Of a stretch of DNA of 28,500 nucleotides, positions 19,972 through 28,500 are shown piece by piece. Source of the stretch: Cristatella mucedo (taxonomy: Eukaryota > Bryozoa > Phylactolaemata > Cristatellidae); NCBI GenBank assembly GCA_009760855.2, contig WPIO01000022.1:582501-611000 (forward strand), in the 5' to 3' direction. Position 1 is the stretch's first letter, and each line of letters starts with the position of its first letter. The position numbers were made by a program, and so were the translations under genes. The notes beneath the pieces were generated by a model. The model saw nothing but the letters and a program-made list of their open reading frames with translations. It searched no databases and had not been told where the DNA came from.

Positions 19972-20113
19972 TGGTTTGGCACAGTGGTTAAGGTGCTCGC
20001 CCTGACCAAGGTCAGGCCGAGGTCATGGGCGCGGGCCCGGCGGCTTATGTGACACGTTTGCATAGAGATCAAGTTCTCTTAGGGCGATACACAAATGAAT
20101 TATATTATATTAC
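19972..20113 (+). mobile_element. tRNA-derived SINE, family 1, sense copy
   Basis: Begins gctggtttggcacagtggtt (A box) followed by aaggtgctcgcc. A B-box-like gaggtcatgggcgcgggccc follows, then the shared stem region gatcaagttctcttagggcg and an A+T tail ending near 20113. Not a functional tRNA: the body cannot form a complete cloverleaf by eye. It abuts the LINE fragment at 20115. Confidence 0.82.
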
Positions 20114-20114
20114 A

Positions 20115-20461
20115 TATAGGGTCGGCATGCAAATGTGCTTAGTGGCAGCATGCACAGTGTGAGCACATGAAGGACGAATCACAAGGACCCACTAAATGCT
20201 GTCCTAAATTGGTGTGTTTTCAAGTTCTTTTTAAATGTGGTCAAGCCTGGGGATGTTCTGACACAAGTCGGGAGGGAGTTCCAGGCTTTCGGAGCATACG
20301 AACTAAATTCACGGTCTCCAAAGGATTTGAGGTTTTTACGAGGTATTTGTAGGCTGTTGGATTCCGAAAAGCGGGTGGTACGATGCTTGACCTGATGGGG
20401 GAGTATATCTGAGAGATAGGCTGGAGCCAAAGAATGAAGTGACCTAAAAGTGAGCGACAAA
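20115..20461 (-). mobile_element. CR1/L2-like LINE fragment
   Basis: Minus-strand frame 20179-20460 encodes SLTFRSLHSLAPAYLSDILP, KHRTTRFSESNSLQIPRK and FKKNLKTHQFRTAFSG: the extreme C-terminal end of the element's polyprotein. Its 3' untranslated part carries the gcatgcaaatgtgc motifs but not the terminal stem region. Truncated at both ends. This is the copy with the most intact last codons. Confidence 0.85.
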
Positions 20462-23057
20462 ATATATTATATAAACTAGCGCCAATGCACGAAACACTGT
20501 ACTGTTCAAGCTGCCAGCTTGTCGCTTAGTTATTTTTCCTCACGGACTTTTCCTACAATTATCGCTCAGCGACAGCACCAGCATCGTCATCACTAGGTCA
20601 CTCTCTCCCTCTCTCTGCACGGTACCCGGAAATTGGCTGAGCATGAGCTCTGCTATTGTAATACAGAGAATGCGGCTCTGAAAAAGGTCAGTAGGCGGTT
20701 GCCGAGTACGTATCGGAGCCCTCAATTGCCACTTGGGCGGTTACCCATGGGCAACCATTGCTAAAGCTGGCGGCCCTGCCCACCCATCCACCAGAAGTTC
20801 GGTCGCTGCGGACCGCCGATAAGCATACGCATGCCAAACTCGAACGTTTGAACTCGTCGGAAAACTCCACCTTTGACTCCGAAAGCCGGCAAACTGGCCG
20901 TTTGAGCTCCTAAAGGCACCCTTAAGAGAATTTAATTTAATTTAATTTTAAGAGAATCCTTTAAGAGAATTTGTATAAGGCAGGCCACTACCCACCAACA
21001 CCTACCCAGTTTCCATGGATATGGGTTACTATGGGTATGGGTACGCAGTTGAGGACTCAGGTATGTGTGAGCCTTACAAAGAAACTGCATTCATCGCGAT
21101 GCATTATGCAGTTCTACACCGGGCTGCTGGCCTAACCCCCCACACACACACATGCTGGCATGCCATTCCAGCCAGCCAAAGTACTAAGTCTCAGCGTTTC
21201 GCATACGGCATGCAAGCAGCACCGAGCTTCGGGCAGCCTGAGGGCACGCAGAGCTCCTTCTCTGCACTGCCAGGCCGTCTTCTGTTGCCAGTCGCTCCAG
21301 AGACTGTTCAATAGCCATACACATTGGCGTTAAAGGGCCCCTCAAATGATAGGGCAGTCTTGTGCGGTAGTGGCAAAATTGTCATATGATAACACAGCTT
21401 GCTCATGCAGTAATGCTGATTGCCATAAAACGTTGAGCAGCCGAATAACTCAATCTATTACTAGAGATCGAAGCTCGTGGCCAAGCTTATAAAACAACTT
21501 CAACTGACTCACAACAACAAACTAACAAACGCTATAAAAAGGCATTGACAAAGAATTTATTATACTGATTAAGAGTTGGATTTAGATGTCCAGAAAACCA
21601 ATTATGAATGGAATGAACAGCACTTTTGCCAACGGTTATGATTGCCAGAACAAGTTGCTGCTGCCAACATAGCCAGCAGAACTAAATCTGATCCACCCAA
21701 AAATAAAAGCATTGCATCATACTCTAACAATAAAAGCGTGGGGGACAAACTCTCATTCAAACTCAATCGGACTAGATATGAGAACATTCTGTGCTAGACC
21801 ATGGCACAGAAACAGTTTTTGCAAAGTCTGCACATAGCCAACAATTTTTCAGACAGTCGTTAAACACCACTATTGGAAGCAAAAGTACCCTGGTGCTATT
21901 CCAAATTTATCCCTCAAACTTTGCTGCACATCCTGTGCACAGCCATACTGACACAAGGAAACAGTACTTTGCAGAAAACAGTCAGATTCTGCAAAGCATC
22001 AAAGAAGGACTGTTTGCTCTCTGGAACAAGGTTGGCAATATGAGCTCTTCGGGTAACCAAATCAGACAATACAGTGAGAGTCTATCCATTCCAACAGAAC
22101 ATCACTCTTAGTTCAATCTGATGTCAAAGTCGATGTTTTGTCAGCGTATGCAAAATGGCAGCCATGTGGCCTGGCAAGGAAACTGTTAATGTGACTCTCT
22201 GAATTTCAAATGTCAATACGAGCACGTGTAGGCTCAGTGAGGGAGGTGAATCAGGTCGGCCCGAGGTCATCAAGTCGAGGAACCGACAGTCATCTTGTCA
22301 GTCTTGGCTGGCGAACTGCTGTGCGACCAAGGCTTAGCTTTGACTCGATAAAATCGAGTTCCAACGGGCACACGAAATCTGTTGTCGGGCTGAAATAATT
22401 ATTAACACGACAGGTTAAGTTTGCAATCAGTTGCACATCGACGTGCATGCAAACACGCACGGGGAGCATAGCTAGGATGCTGGCTATGCTGGACAGCAGC
22501 CACTGCACGCACATGCCCAAAGCAGAAGGCAATGAGTGGCAATACTCTGACATTAGGCCTAATTTCTGATGAGTTGAGGCCAGCTTGGCTACTTCATCAG
22601 CCATGCTCCCCATTCAGACAACTACACGCGGCTTAACAACTAGCTAGAGGCAATTCCCTGAACAAAAACAGTAAGTGGCAGTGGCAAACAGCAGGTGTCG
22701 AGACGTCAACAACCTGTAAGTGGAAAAGTGCATTAGCAGAGAAACCACAGGCTCGATGACCCACAATGGCAGCTTGAATTGACAGAAGTTGACACTTATG
22801 CAAGCAAATACGGCATTGAGATTGGCCTTTGCCAACCAACGCCTCCGACGTAGAATAAAGCTGTACACGTCAATATATGCTTTAAAATGAAAAACTAAAA
22901 ATGACAGAAAGACGATCTAGAAGAAAGATTGCTGTCTTCTGGAGGGTCTGGTAGCCATAAACAGCTCACTGATCTCTGGGAGCACACTTTTTTGCAGCAT
23001 GCTTATGCAAAGTGCTCATGAAAAAGCCAGAGGTCTCAATGCATTTTAATAAAAAGA
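20462..23057. other. Host DNA, no recognisable gene
   Basis: Mixed composition on both strands with scattered open frames under 110 codons (for example 21791-22111 plus, 22290-22613 minus), none with recognisable motifs or convincing splice-bounded exons. Small local repeats only: ttaatttaat near 20935, a CA run near 21140. Could be intergenic or intronic. Confidence 0.5.
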
Positions 23058-23216
23058 ATTATATAATTCATTTGTATAGCGAATTAAGAGAACTTATTCT
23101 CTATTCAGGCCCTTTACATTTGCCGCAGGGCTCAATCCCATGACCTGCAAATGCAACGGCTTTGACCTCGGTCGTCAAAGGTTACTCTCAGTCAAACCTT
23201 AACTACTAAGCCAAAC
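23058..23216 (-). mobile_element. tRNA-derived SINE, family 1
   Basis: Minus strand: CCTGGTTTGGCTTAGTAG with TTAAGGTTTGAC (A-box side, about 23190-23218), GGTCATGGGATTGAGCCC (B-box-like, about 23125-23145), then the AGAGAATAAGTTCTCTT stem and a tail ATACAAATGAATTATATAATT. An extra 20-30 bases between A and B regions contain a short palindrome (tttgacctcggtcgtcaaag). Confidence 0.82.
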
Positions 23217-24000
23217 CAGGGTGTCATATGTAACAACACTATGTGTCTGCCCCTGAGCTGCCAACAGACATCCCCACATGCTTTGCACAACCCCAGTATG
23301 ACTGACATCGCAGAATCGCAGTCTCACCACCCGAATGAATTCACAACCACAACGGCCATATTACGAGGATCCTTTGCGCCTGAATGTAGGCAGGCAAGTA
23401 AGTGCAAGAGAGTGTCTGCGCAGGTGCATGTGTGCTTGGTGCCAGCCGCCGACATCTCGGCTAGTTTAGACAAGCTGCACAAAAGTTGCAGTTAGGCAAA
23501 CGCACAGGTAATAATTATGCATCTCGAACGAAAATCATGAATAGGTGGAATCGCCGAGAAGAATGGAGAATCGAAAGAGCGACTAGAGAGAATAGATAAA
23601 ATTTTTCAAGGAAGAATCCAGAATCTGATGACAAAAGCAACGCTTAACAACGCCATAGGACGACAGTATGCTAGAAACGTTGCTAGCACCGATTGGGGCA
23701 GCGTGGACAAATCGCATGCGTAAATGGCATGGCAGGATGATGGGTCGCTGGCATAGCTCGCTGCCACAGCCCTGCCCCAGACCTGAATGGCCACAAGCTC
23801 AGGCAAGCACGAACCTATATGGTTAAGACACAGGTTTCCTGGCTTTATAACACAATAAAAACGGTGTAAATACTAAGACAGCATTAAAGCACACTTACAT
23901 TTGATGCTAGCAACAATTGTTCACCGACAGGATATTTGGATGACACAGTAAAAGTAAAACCCAGACAGACAAGGGTAAGCATAACAAGCCAAACTAATAT
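23217..24000. other. Host DNA, no recognisable gene
   Basis: No gene, RNA or repeat recognised. Open frames (23241-23495 plus, 23606-23806 minus) have no known motifs. Confidence 0.5.
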
Positions 24001-24012
24001 ATATATATGATT

Positions 24013-24172
24013 GAGATTAAGTTCTCTTATGGTGCTAAGCAATGAATTATATTTTTACGAGCTACGCATTATATATATATATATATAATATATATATATA
24101 TTATAATATATATATATATATTTTTACGAGCTACGCATTATATATATATATATATATATATATAGCTACGCA

Positions 24173-24246
<74 letters not shown>

Positions 24247-24321
24247 TACACATATATATATATAATGCGTAGCTCATAAAAATATAATTCATTGCTTAGC
24301 ACCATAAGAGAACTTAATCTC
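24013..24321. repeat. Large inverted repeat: two SINE tails head-to-head around (TA)n
   Basis: Arms of about 60 bases with one mismatch: left 24013-24072 (gagattaagttctcttatgg ... gagctacgcattat), right 24262-24321 as its reverse complement. The arms are the 3' stem region and tail of the family 1 SINE. The 190-base centre is TA-rich and holds two more partial copies of the 'acgagctacgcat' motif, near 24126 and 24163, so the tail itself has been duplicated. A single-strand foldback of this size would be very stable. Confidence 0.92.
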
Positions 24322-24432
24322 TATCAAGGCGCTTCACAAATGCCACTAGGGCTCGAGCTTACGACCACTTCGAGCAGGTCACCGGCAAGCAAACGGCAAA
24401 GGCAAACCTCAGCCACTGTACCAAACCAGTTC
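24282..24432 (-). mobile_element. tRNA-derived SINE, family 1
   Basis: Minus strand: CTGGTTTGGTACAGTGG (A box, about 24415-24432), CGTAAGCTCGAGCCC (B-box-like, near 24350), the GAGATTAAGTTCTCTT stem and tail at 24290-24321. Its 3' end forms the right arm of the inverted repeat. The left arm lacks a SINE body. Confidence 0.85.
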
Positions 24433-24529
24433 TTTAAAGAAGTTGCACACCACCATATAGTCACATTTACAGGCGATACAACCAGCAAAGCAGATCGACA
24501 CATGATGGATAAGCAATTTTATTACATTT

Positions 24530-25075
24530 AGCTACAAAGTAGCTATCAAAGCCTTGAGTGTCAGCACCTGTATTGATACGTTCAAAACACGAGCAAGTGA
24601 AAAGGCGGCACCAGCTAAACCAGTCAGATCATGGCTGATAATGATAATTCGTGATTATGCAATAATCCACAGCCAAGGCCTTATAAAAAGCCGGAGCCAT
24701 GAGATAGGAGGCAGGTGGTATTCCAGACTCGGCATTGGCATTGGAGCTGGTTTGAGCTCTAGGCCCCACAGCCGTAGATGGAGGTCATGGTCACTGCTGA
24801 ATGCCTGTAACCATCTACTACTACCACATAGACTTGTCTGCATTATGGATATGGACTTGATACATTATGGTCTGAACGATCTTTGTCACTAGACGTGCTA
24901 CAAGGTTTACGGGTCACCCGTATTCGTCGGCTGAGACTATTACTGCTACAAGCACTGTATTTGCAGCCTAGTTCTGACAGGATGAGGAAGCCACACACCA
25001 CGTTTGTAGCAAAGTAGCTATCTAAGCATTGAGTTTCAGCACATTTATTGATGGCCAAAACACGAGTAAGGTCAG
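24530..25075 (+). repeat. Pair of diverged direct repeats
   Basis: 24530-24602 and 25003-25075 share caaagtagctatc, ttgagt, tcagcac, tgat and caaaacacgag in the same order and spacing, with about one difference in six bases. The 400 bases between them show no gene. They may be two copies of an unidentified old repeat or an ancient tandem duplication. Confidence 0.6.
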
Positions 25076-25945
25076 CTAGCAGATGTTGATACGTTGGCCC
25101 TGTGCATGGCCAATTACAAAACGAGCCTCAGATACCACCACTCAATTTTAGAAGACCGGAAGTCACTCCAGCATGCATGCGCAGTAAGCAGAATAGGTGC
25201 TGCTACGTCGTAGCTCTGAGGGTCTGGGCCAGATCAGCCTTGCACTGTCAGCATGAAAGAACAGTGGACCGATTATGAGCCCAAGTTACAGGGCCAGGAT
25301 CCACAGAAAAGAAAGTTGCACCCCATGCCTCGACTTGGAGATGATGCACCACCGATCGGAGGTTCACAAACAGTGCCCAGGCATGGCAAAATGCTGGCAA
25401 CGGCTTGCTAGCAGCAATCTAACAATCTAAATATGCAGCTCAGCCATCAGCCGGATTAATGTGGTGCTGAACTACCTCCAGGTATCCTGCCACAAACAAA
25501 TGCCAAGTTTGACTGTCTTAGCACGACTATGCCTCATGGAATTCACAAGTGCCATTAAAAAAAAAGAGTCAGCGAAACAGCAGTTGCAGCATGTGGTGAC
25601 ACACTTGTGTCATGAGCTTCCGTAAGTGCAGCACCCAGAAAACTCATGTAAGGGAACACAGCAACGCCACAACAACGGCAAGCTAGTTAACGTACAGACA
25701 GCAACTGATATGGTCAGAAAAAGAACTCCGAGAAAATTACACCAACGTAATGCAGAGCCGCAGCTGATGTGGCTTGGCCACAAATATCACCACAGGCAGA
25801 CCATAAATGCAGAGCAACTATAGGCAAGCAGAAAAGTAAGAGTTGCAGCTTCACTTGGCATAGAAAGACAAGATGTTCTTCCGTGTCTGCAGTAATCCAC
25901 GATCCGACGGACAAAGAAAGCAGCAAGGCAAGCAGTCACAGAATC
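25076..25945. other. Host DNA downstream of RB1CC1, no recognisable gene
   Basis: I looked here on the minus strand for a further RB1CC1 exon encoding the usual end of the Claw domain (motif like GTKFYRVKA) and did not find one. Short open frames show no known motif. Confidence 0.45.
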
Positions 25946-25951
25946 TAAATT

Positions 25952-25957
25952 TTTATT
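25952..25957 (-). promoter_or_regulatory. Polyadenylation signal AATAAA overlapping RB1CC1 stop codon
   Basis: On the minus strand the read-through frame of the last exon ends GAATAAA, so the TAA stop (25953-25955) lies inside a canonical AATAAA hexamer. If used, the 3' untranslated region would be only some tens of bases. If the GTGAGT donor at 26070-26075 is used instead, this hexamer is intronic or cryptic. Confidence 0.45.
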
Positions 25958-26451
25958 CCCCGAGCACCATCACGTGTGGCTGCTGCTCTAAAGCAGGCCA
26001 TAACGGGCCAAGAATGGTCGTTTCGGAGACTGCACGGAGCCTCCAAGACAGTGTCTGGGCTTCCTCTGTACTCACCTTTTTAGCTTGACAGTATTCCTTG
26101 TCTGTCACCTCAGCGACGACCCAATTCGCCTTGGGCGAACCCCGCTCATCTGCAAGTACGTCAGCACGCCTCTGAGCTGGATGCGCTGCCTCGGGCAACA
26201 ACGGGTCGCCATAGAGATCCTAGCAACAGGTCTCAGCAGAGGCAAAAGCAGCAGCAGCGCACATGCCCCACAAGCCGTGACTGGGCGCACGGCTAGCGAG
26301 CACGAGCCGGCAGTGCAGCCTACCTGGCTTCAGATGGAGGGTGTCGAGCGAGTCGCTGTGCAAAAAATGAAGCACACTGCCCACAGTGAATACGACATAC
26401 TGTCCGTGCTTCTCGTCGTGGCACAGCAGCACGAGATCGCCAACGTTGCAC
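25953..26451 (-). CDS. RB1CC1: RB1CC1/FIP200 C-terminal Claw domain, two exons
   Basis: FIP200 is the scaffold of the ULK1 autophagy-initiation complex; its C-terminal Claw binds cargo receptors such as p62. Exon A, 26324-26451 (128 nt): TAG acceptor, CNVGDLVLLCHDEKHGQYVV then FTVGSVLHFLHSDSLDTLHL and KP, donor G|GTAGGC. Intron 174 nt. Exon B from 26149 (TTGCAG acceptor): NWVVAEVTDKEYCQAKK. The split codon joins in frame (phase 1). The blocks VGDLVL, FTV, FLHS-SL, LKP and KEYCQAKK are strongly conserved in animals. After CQAKK there is a perfect donor (AAG|GTGAGT, exon end 26076), yet the frame also stays open to TAA at 25953 and gives SWRLRAVS, resembling the usual FYRVKAVS end. Which end is used is undecided. 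The Arg a few residues after the KK pair, important in human FIP200, is not seen in the read-through form. Upstream exons lie beyond or unrecognised in 26452-28500. Confidence 0.87.
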
Positions 26452-27757
26452 CTACAAACGAAAGCAGCAGCTCGGAGCCACAGAAAGCCGCTGCCGCTGA
26501 GCAGCAACCGGCACGTGCCATCGGGGGGGGGGGTAGGGGTAGGGGAGGGGAGGGAGGGAGGGAGGCACAGAAGACAAGCTCAAGCATCGGGCACGTGTGC
26601 ATGCAGCTTCAGCTGTCGAAGCGAGGCCAGTCACGAGCGATCCTGCACTGGAGCAGCACTGCACAAAGCACGACAAACGTAACGGTCTCGTTCTTATTCC
26701 AAGCAAACCTGCAACCTCCAGGCTCTTCGGAATGCTTTAGTTGACACCAACTAACCTAACCTTTCGACGACAATGAGACCACCAGGGGGGAGGGAGGGAG
26801 GGCACGAGCGAGTCACACGTCGGCAGGAGGGAATGCCACGGAAATTGACTTGCACATGCACCATGCATGGCTCACTGGCTACAGCTGCCATTGCACAGAT
26901 GGCCCATAGAGGAGCATGACGAGAACGGAAAGAAAGAAAAGAAAAGCCTGGGATTGTCTGAGATTTCTGTACTAAACGAGTGTGGGTTGTCTGAGATTTG
27001 TGTTCCAAGCAAGTGTGAAACTCATGTGTTAGACAGAAACCTGTGCAGACACCACAATACATTCTATCTGCCAAAGAGAGATGCAGCAGCCATTCTGGAA
27101 TGAGTTCACTGGTGTGCTCACTGAAGAGCAGCTTCTGCCTTGCTAAAGAAGACGCCTCTGACAATCTGACATTCATGTTTCGAGGCCCGGCTGCAGCATA
27201 TACGTCTGCAGTTTAATAACACCCCCTTAACTTTATAAAAACTCTTTTTACCAATTGCTGCTGGTTGCCATTCGGAATTAGCGCGGGCACATTATAAATG
27301 CTGACAGGGTGCACTAACATACAATGAATACAGTATACGGGTACAAGCTCTGGTCATGCAGGAGGGGGAACCATCCATTTCTGATCGGAAAGGCAAGCGA
27401 TCCAACATTTACTTAGACAGACAGTTTATTTCAATAGTACGAACTATAGCACTCTTATGGCAAAATTGGTCATCATTGTGGAATCGATAGAACAAGTCGC
27501 GGGAGCACGAGAAAGCAAAGACAGGTGAAAGGGTGTGGGAGGAGGAGGCTGGGGGAGGGGGCCAATGCCAACTACACGTCTGGCTGGCTGAACGATAGGG
27601 GCTGGGCTTCAGCAAACCAATACTGATGTCAGCTAGCTACCCCTACACAAAAGATTACTCTTTAGCCCCTTACCCTCAACGAAGGAGGTTCAATAGCCCT
27701 TTCCAGGTGCTACCAGGCTTTCAGCAAAAAGGGCTGAGAGATACAGAGGCAGGCAGA
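26452..27757 (-). other. Probable RB1CC1 intron with G-rich tracts
   Basis: No upstream RB1CC1 exon recognised; open frames on both strands (for example 26085-26744 plus, 26751-27176 minus) lack known motifs and the first is antisense to the real exons. Sense-strand C-runs close to the exon A acceptor (26522-26567) and another G-run at 26784-26803 stand out. As intron this is an inference from the missing upstream coding sequence. Confidence 0.5.
26522..26567 (+). other. G-rich tract, potential G-quadruplex
   Basis: A run of 11 G is followed by GGGGTAGGGG-like and GGGAGGGAGG-like blocks, giving well over four closely spaced G-runs on the plus strand. On the RB1CC1 sense strand this is a C/T-rich tract 70-115 bases upstream of the exon A acceptor. 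Confidence 0.75.
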
Positions 27758-28395
<638 letters not shown>

Positions 28396-28500
28396 TCACC
28401 GGACAGCACCGAGTCACGGCTTTTCATAATGTTTCTAAGCAGAGAAGCTATCATTTTTCCTTAAACGGCTGAAAAAGATGGCATTTGCTGCGCTCGACCA

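Noticed and set aside
19972-20113. A functional tRNA gene
   Set aside because: A- and B-box-like blocks are present, but the sequence belongs to a multi-copy family with a LINE-like tail and does not fold as a full cloverleaf by eye; it is a SINE.
24042-24272. Tyr/Ile-rich open frame
   Set aside because: Translation of TA repeat and SINE tail.
26085-26744. 219-codon plus-strand open frame, the second longest in the window
   Set aside because: It is antisense to two well-supported RB1CC1 exons with conserved motifs and correct splice phase; its own sequence is low in recognisable motifs and runs through the G-rich tract.
27055-27176. An upstream RB1CC1 exon
   Set aside because: The minus-strand frame here has no similarity I can recognise to the coiled-coil part of FIP200, and splice sites of matching phase are not evident.

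Overview
This is a eukaryotic, most likely invertebrate animal, genomic window. It has no bacterial-type operons. It is full of dinucleotide and tetranucleotide microsatellites, fragments of one CR1/L2-like non-LTR retrotransposon family and tRNA-derived SINEs. At the right it carries two spliced exons of an animal autophagy gene (RB1CC1/FIP200). I cannot name the species.

Layout. (1) 1-2500 is ordinary host-like DNA with no recognisable gene and one retroposon 3' end. (2) About 2550-18670 is a conspicuously A+T-rich block holding the wreck of a virus-like, Polinton/adintovirus-type element. On the minus strand lie an rve/DDE integrase (4233-5002), a tail-fibre-like repeat protein (5440-6760), a YqaJ/lambda-exonuclease-type nuclease (6811-7525) and a double-jelly-roll-like capsid candidate (7550-8540). 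On the plus strand is an adenain-like cysteine protease (8676-9060). Then come a phospholipase-A2-like (parvoviral VP1-type) domain (10876-11326, minus), an Ala/Gly-rich protein with a membrane-like segment (11809-12850, minus), a second tail-fibre-like gene (13140-15300, plus), and several unidentified proteins (15700-18668). Every one of these has frameshifts or stops. The protease has lost its apparent catalytic Cys, and the integrase its apparent catalytic Glu. The block has since been hit by three LINE insertions, SINEs, and TA and GT repeat expansions. I did not find a DNA polymerase B or a packaging ATPase. (3) 18670-20461 is a retroposon cluster around a TA hairpin, with one possible further viral remnant. 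(4) 20462-25950 is host DNA with SINEs, a 309-bp SINE/TA inverted repeat and a diverged direct repeat, but no recognisable gene. (5) 25953-26451 is the C-terminal end (Claw domain) of RB1CC1/FIP200 on the minus strand: two exons separated by a 174-bp intron. Upstream of it (26452-28500) is apparent intron DNA with G-rich tracts and a 640-bp compound GATA/GACA/GA microsatellite.

How the parts fit. The virus-like genes match the known toolkit of large virus-like transposons: integration, recombination nuclease, capsid and maturation protease. They add less usual parts (tail-fibre-like proteins, PLA2-like domain). They are now a fossil and probably not expressed as intact proteins. The LINE and SINEs share a 3' end, which suggests the SINEs were mobilised by that LINE. 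RB1CC1 is the only feature that looks like a functional host gene.
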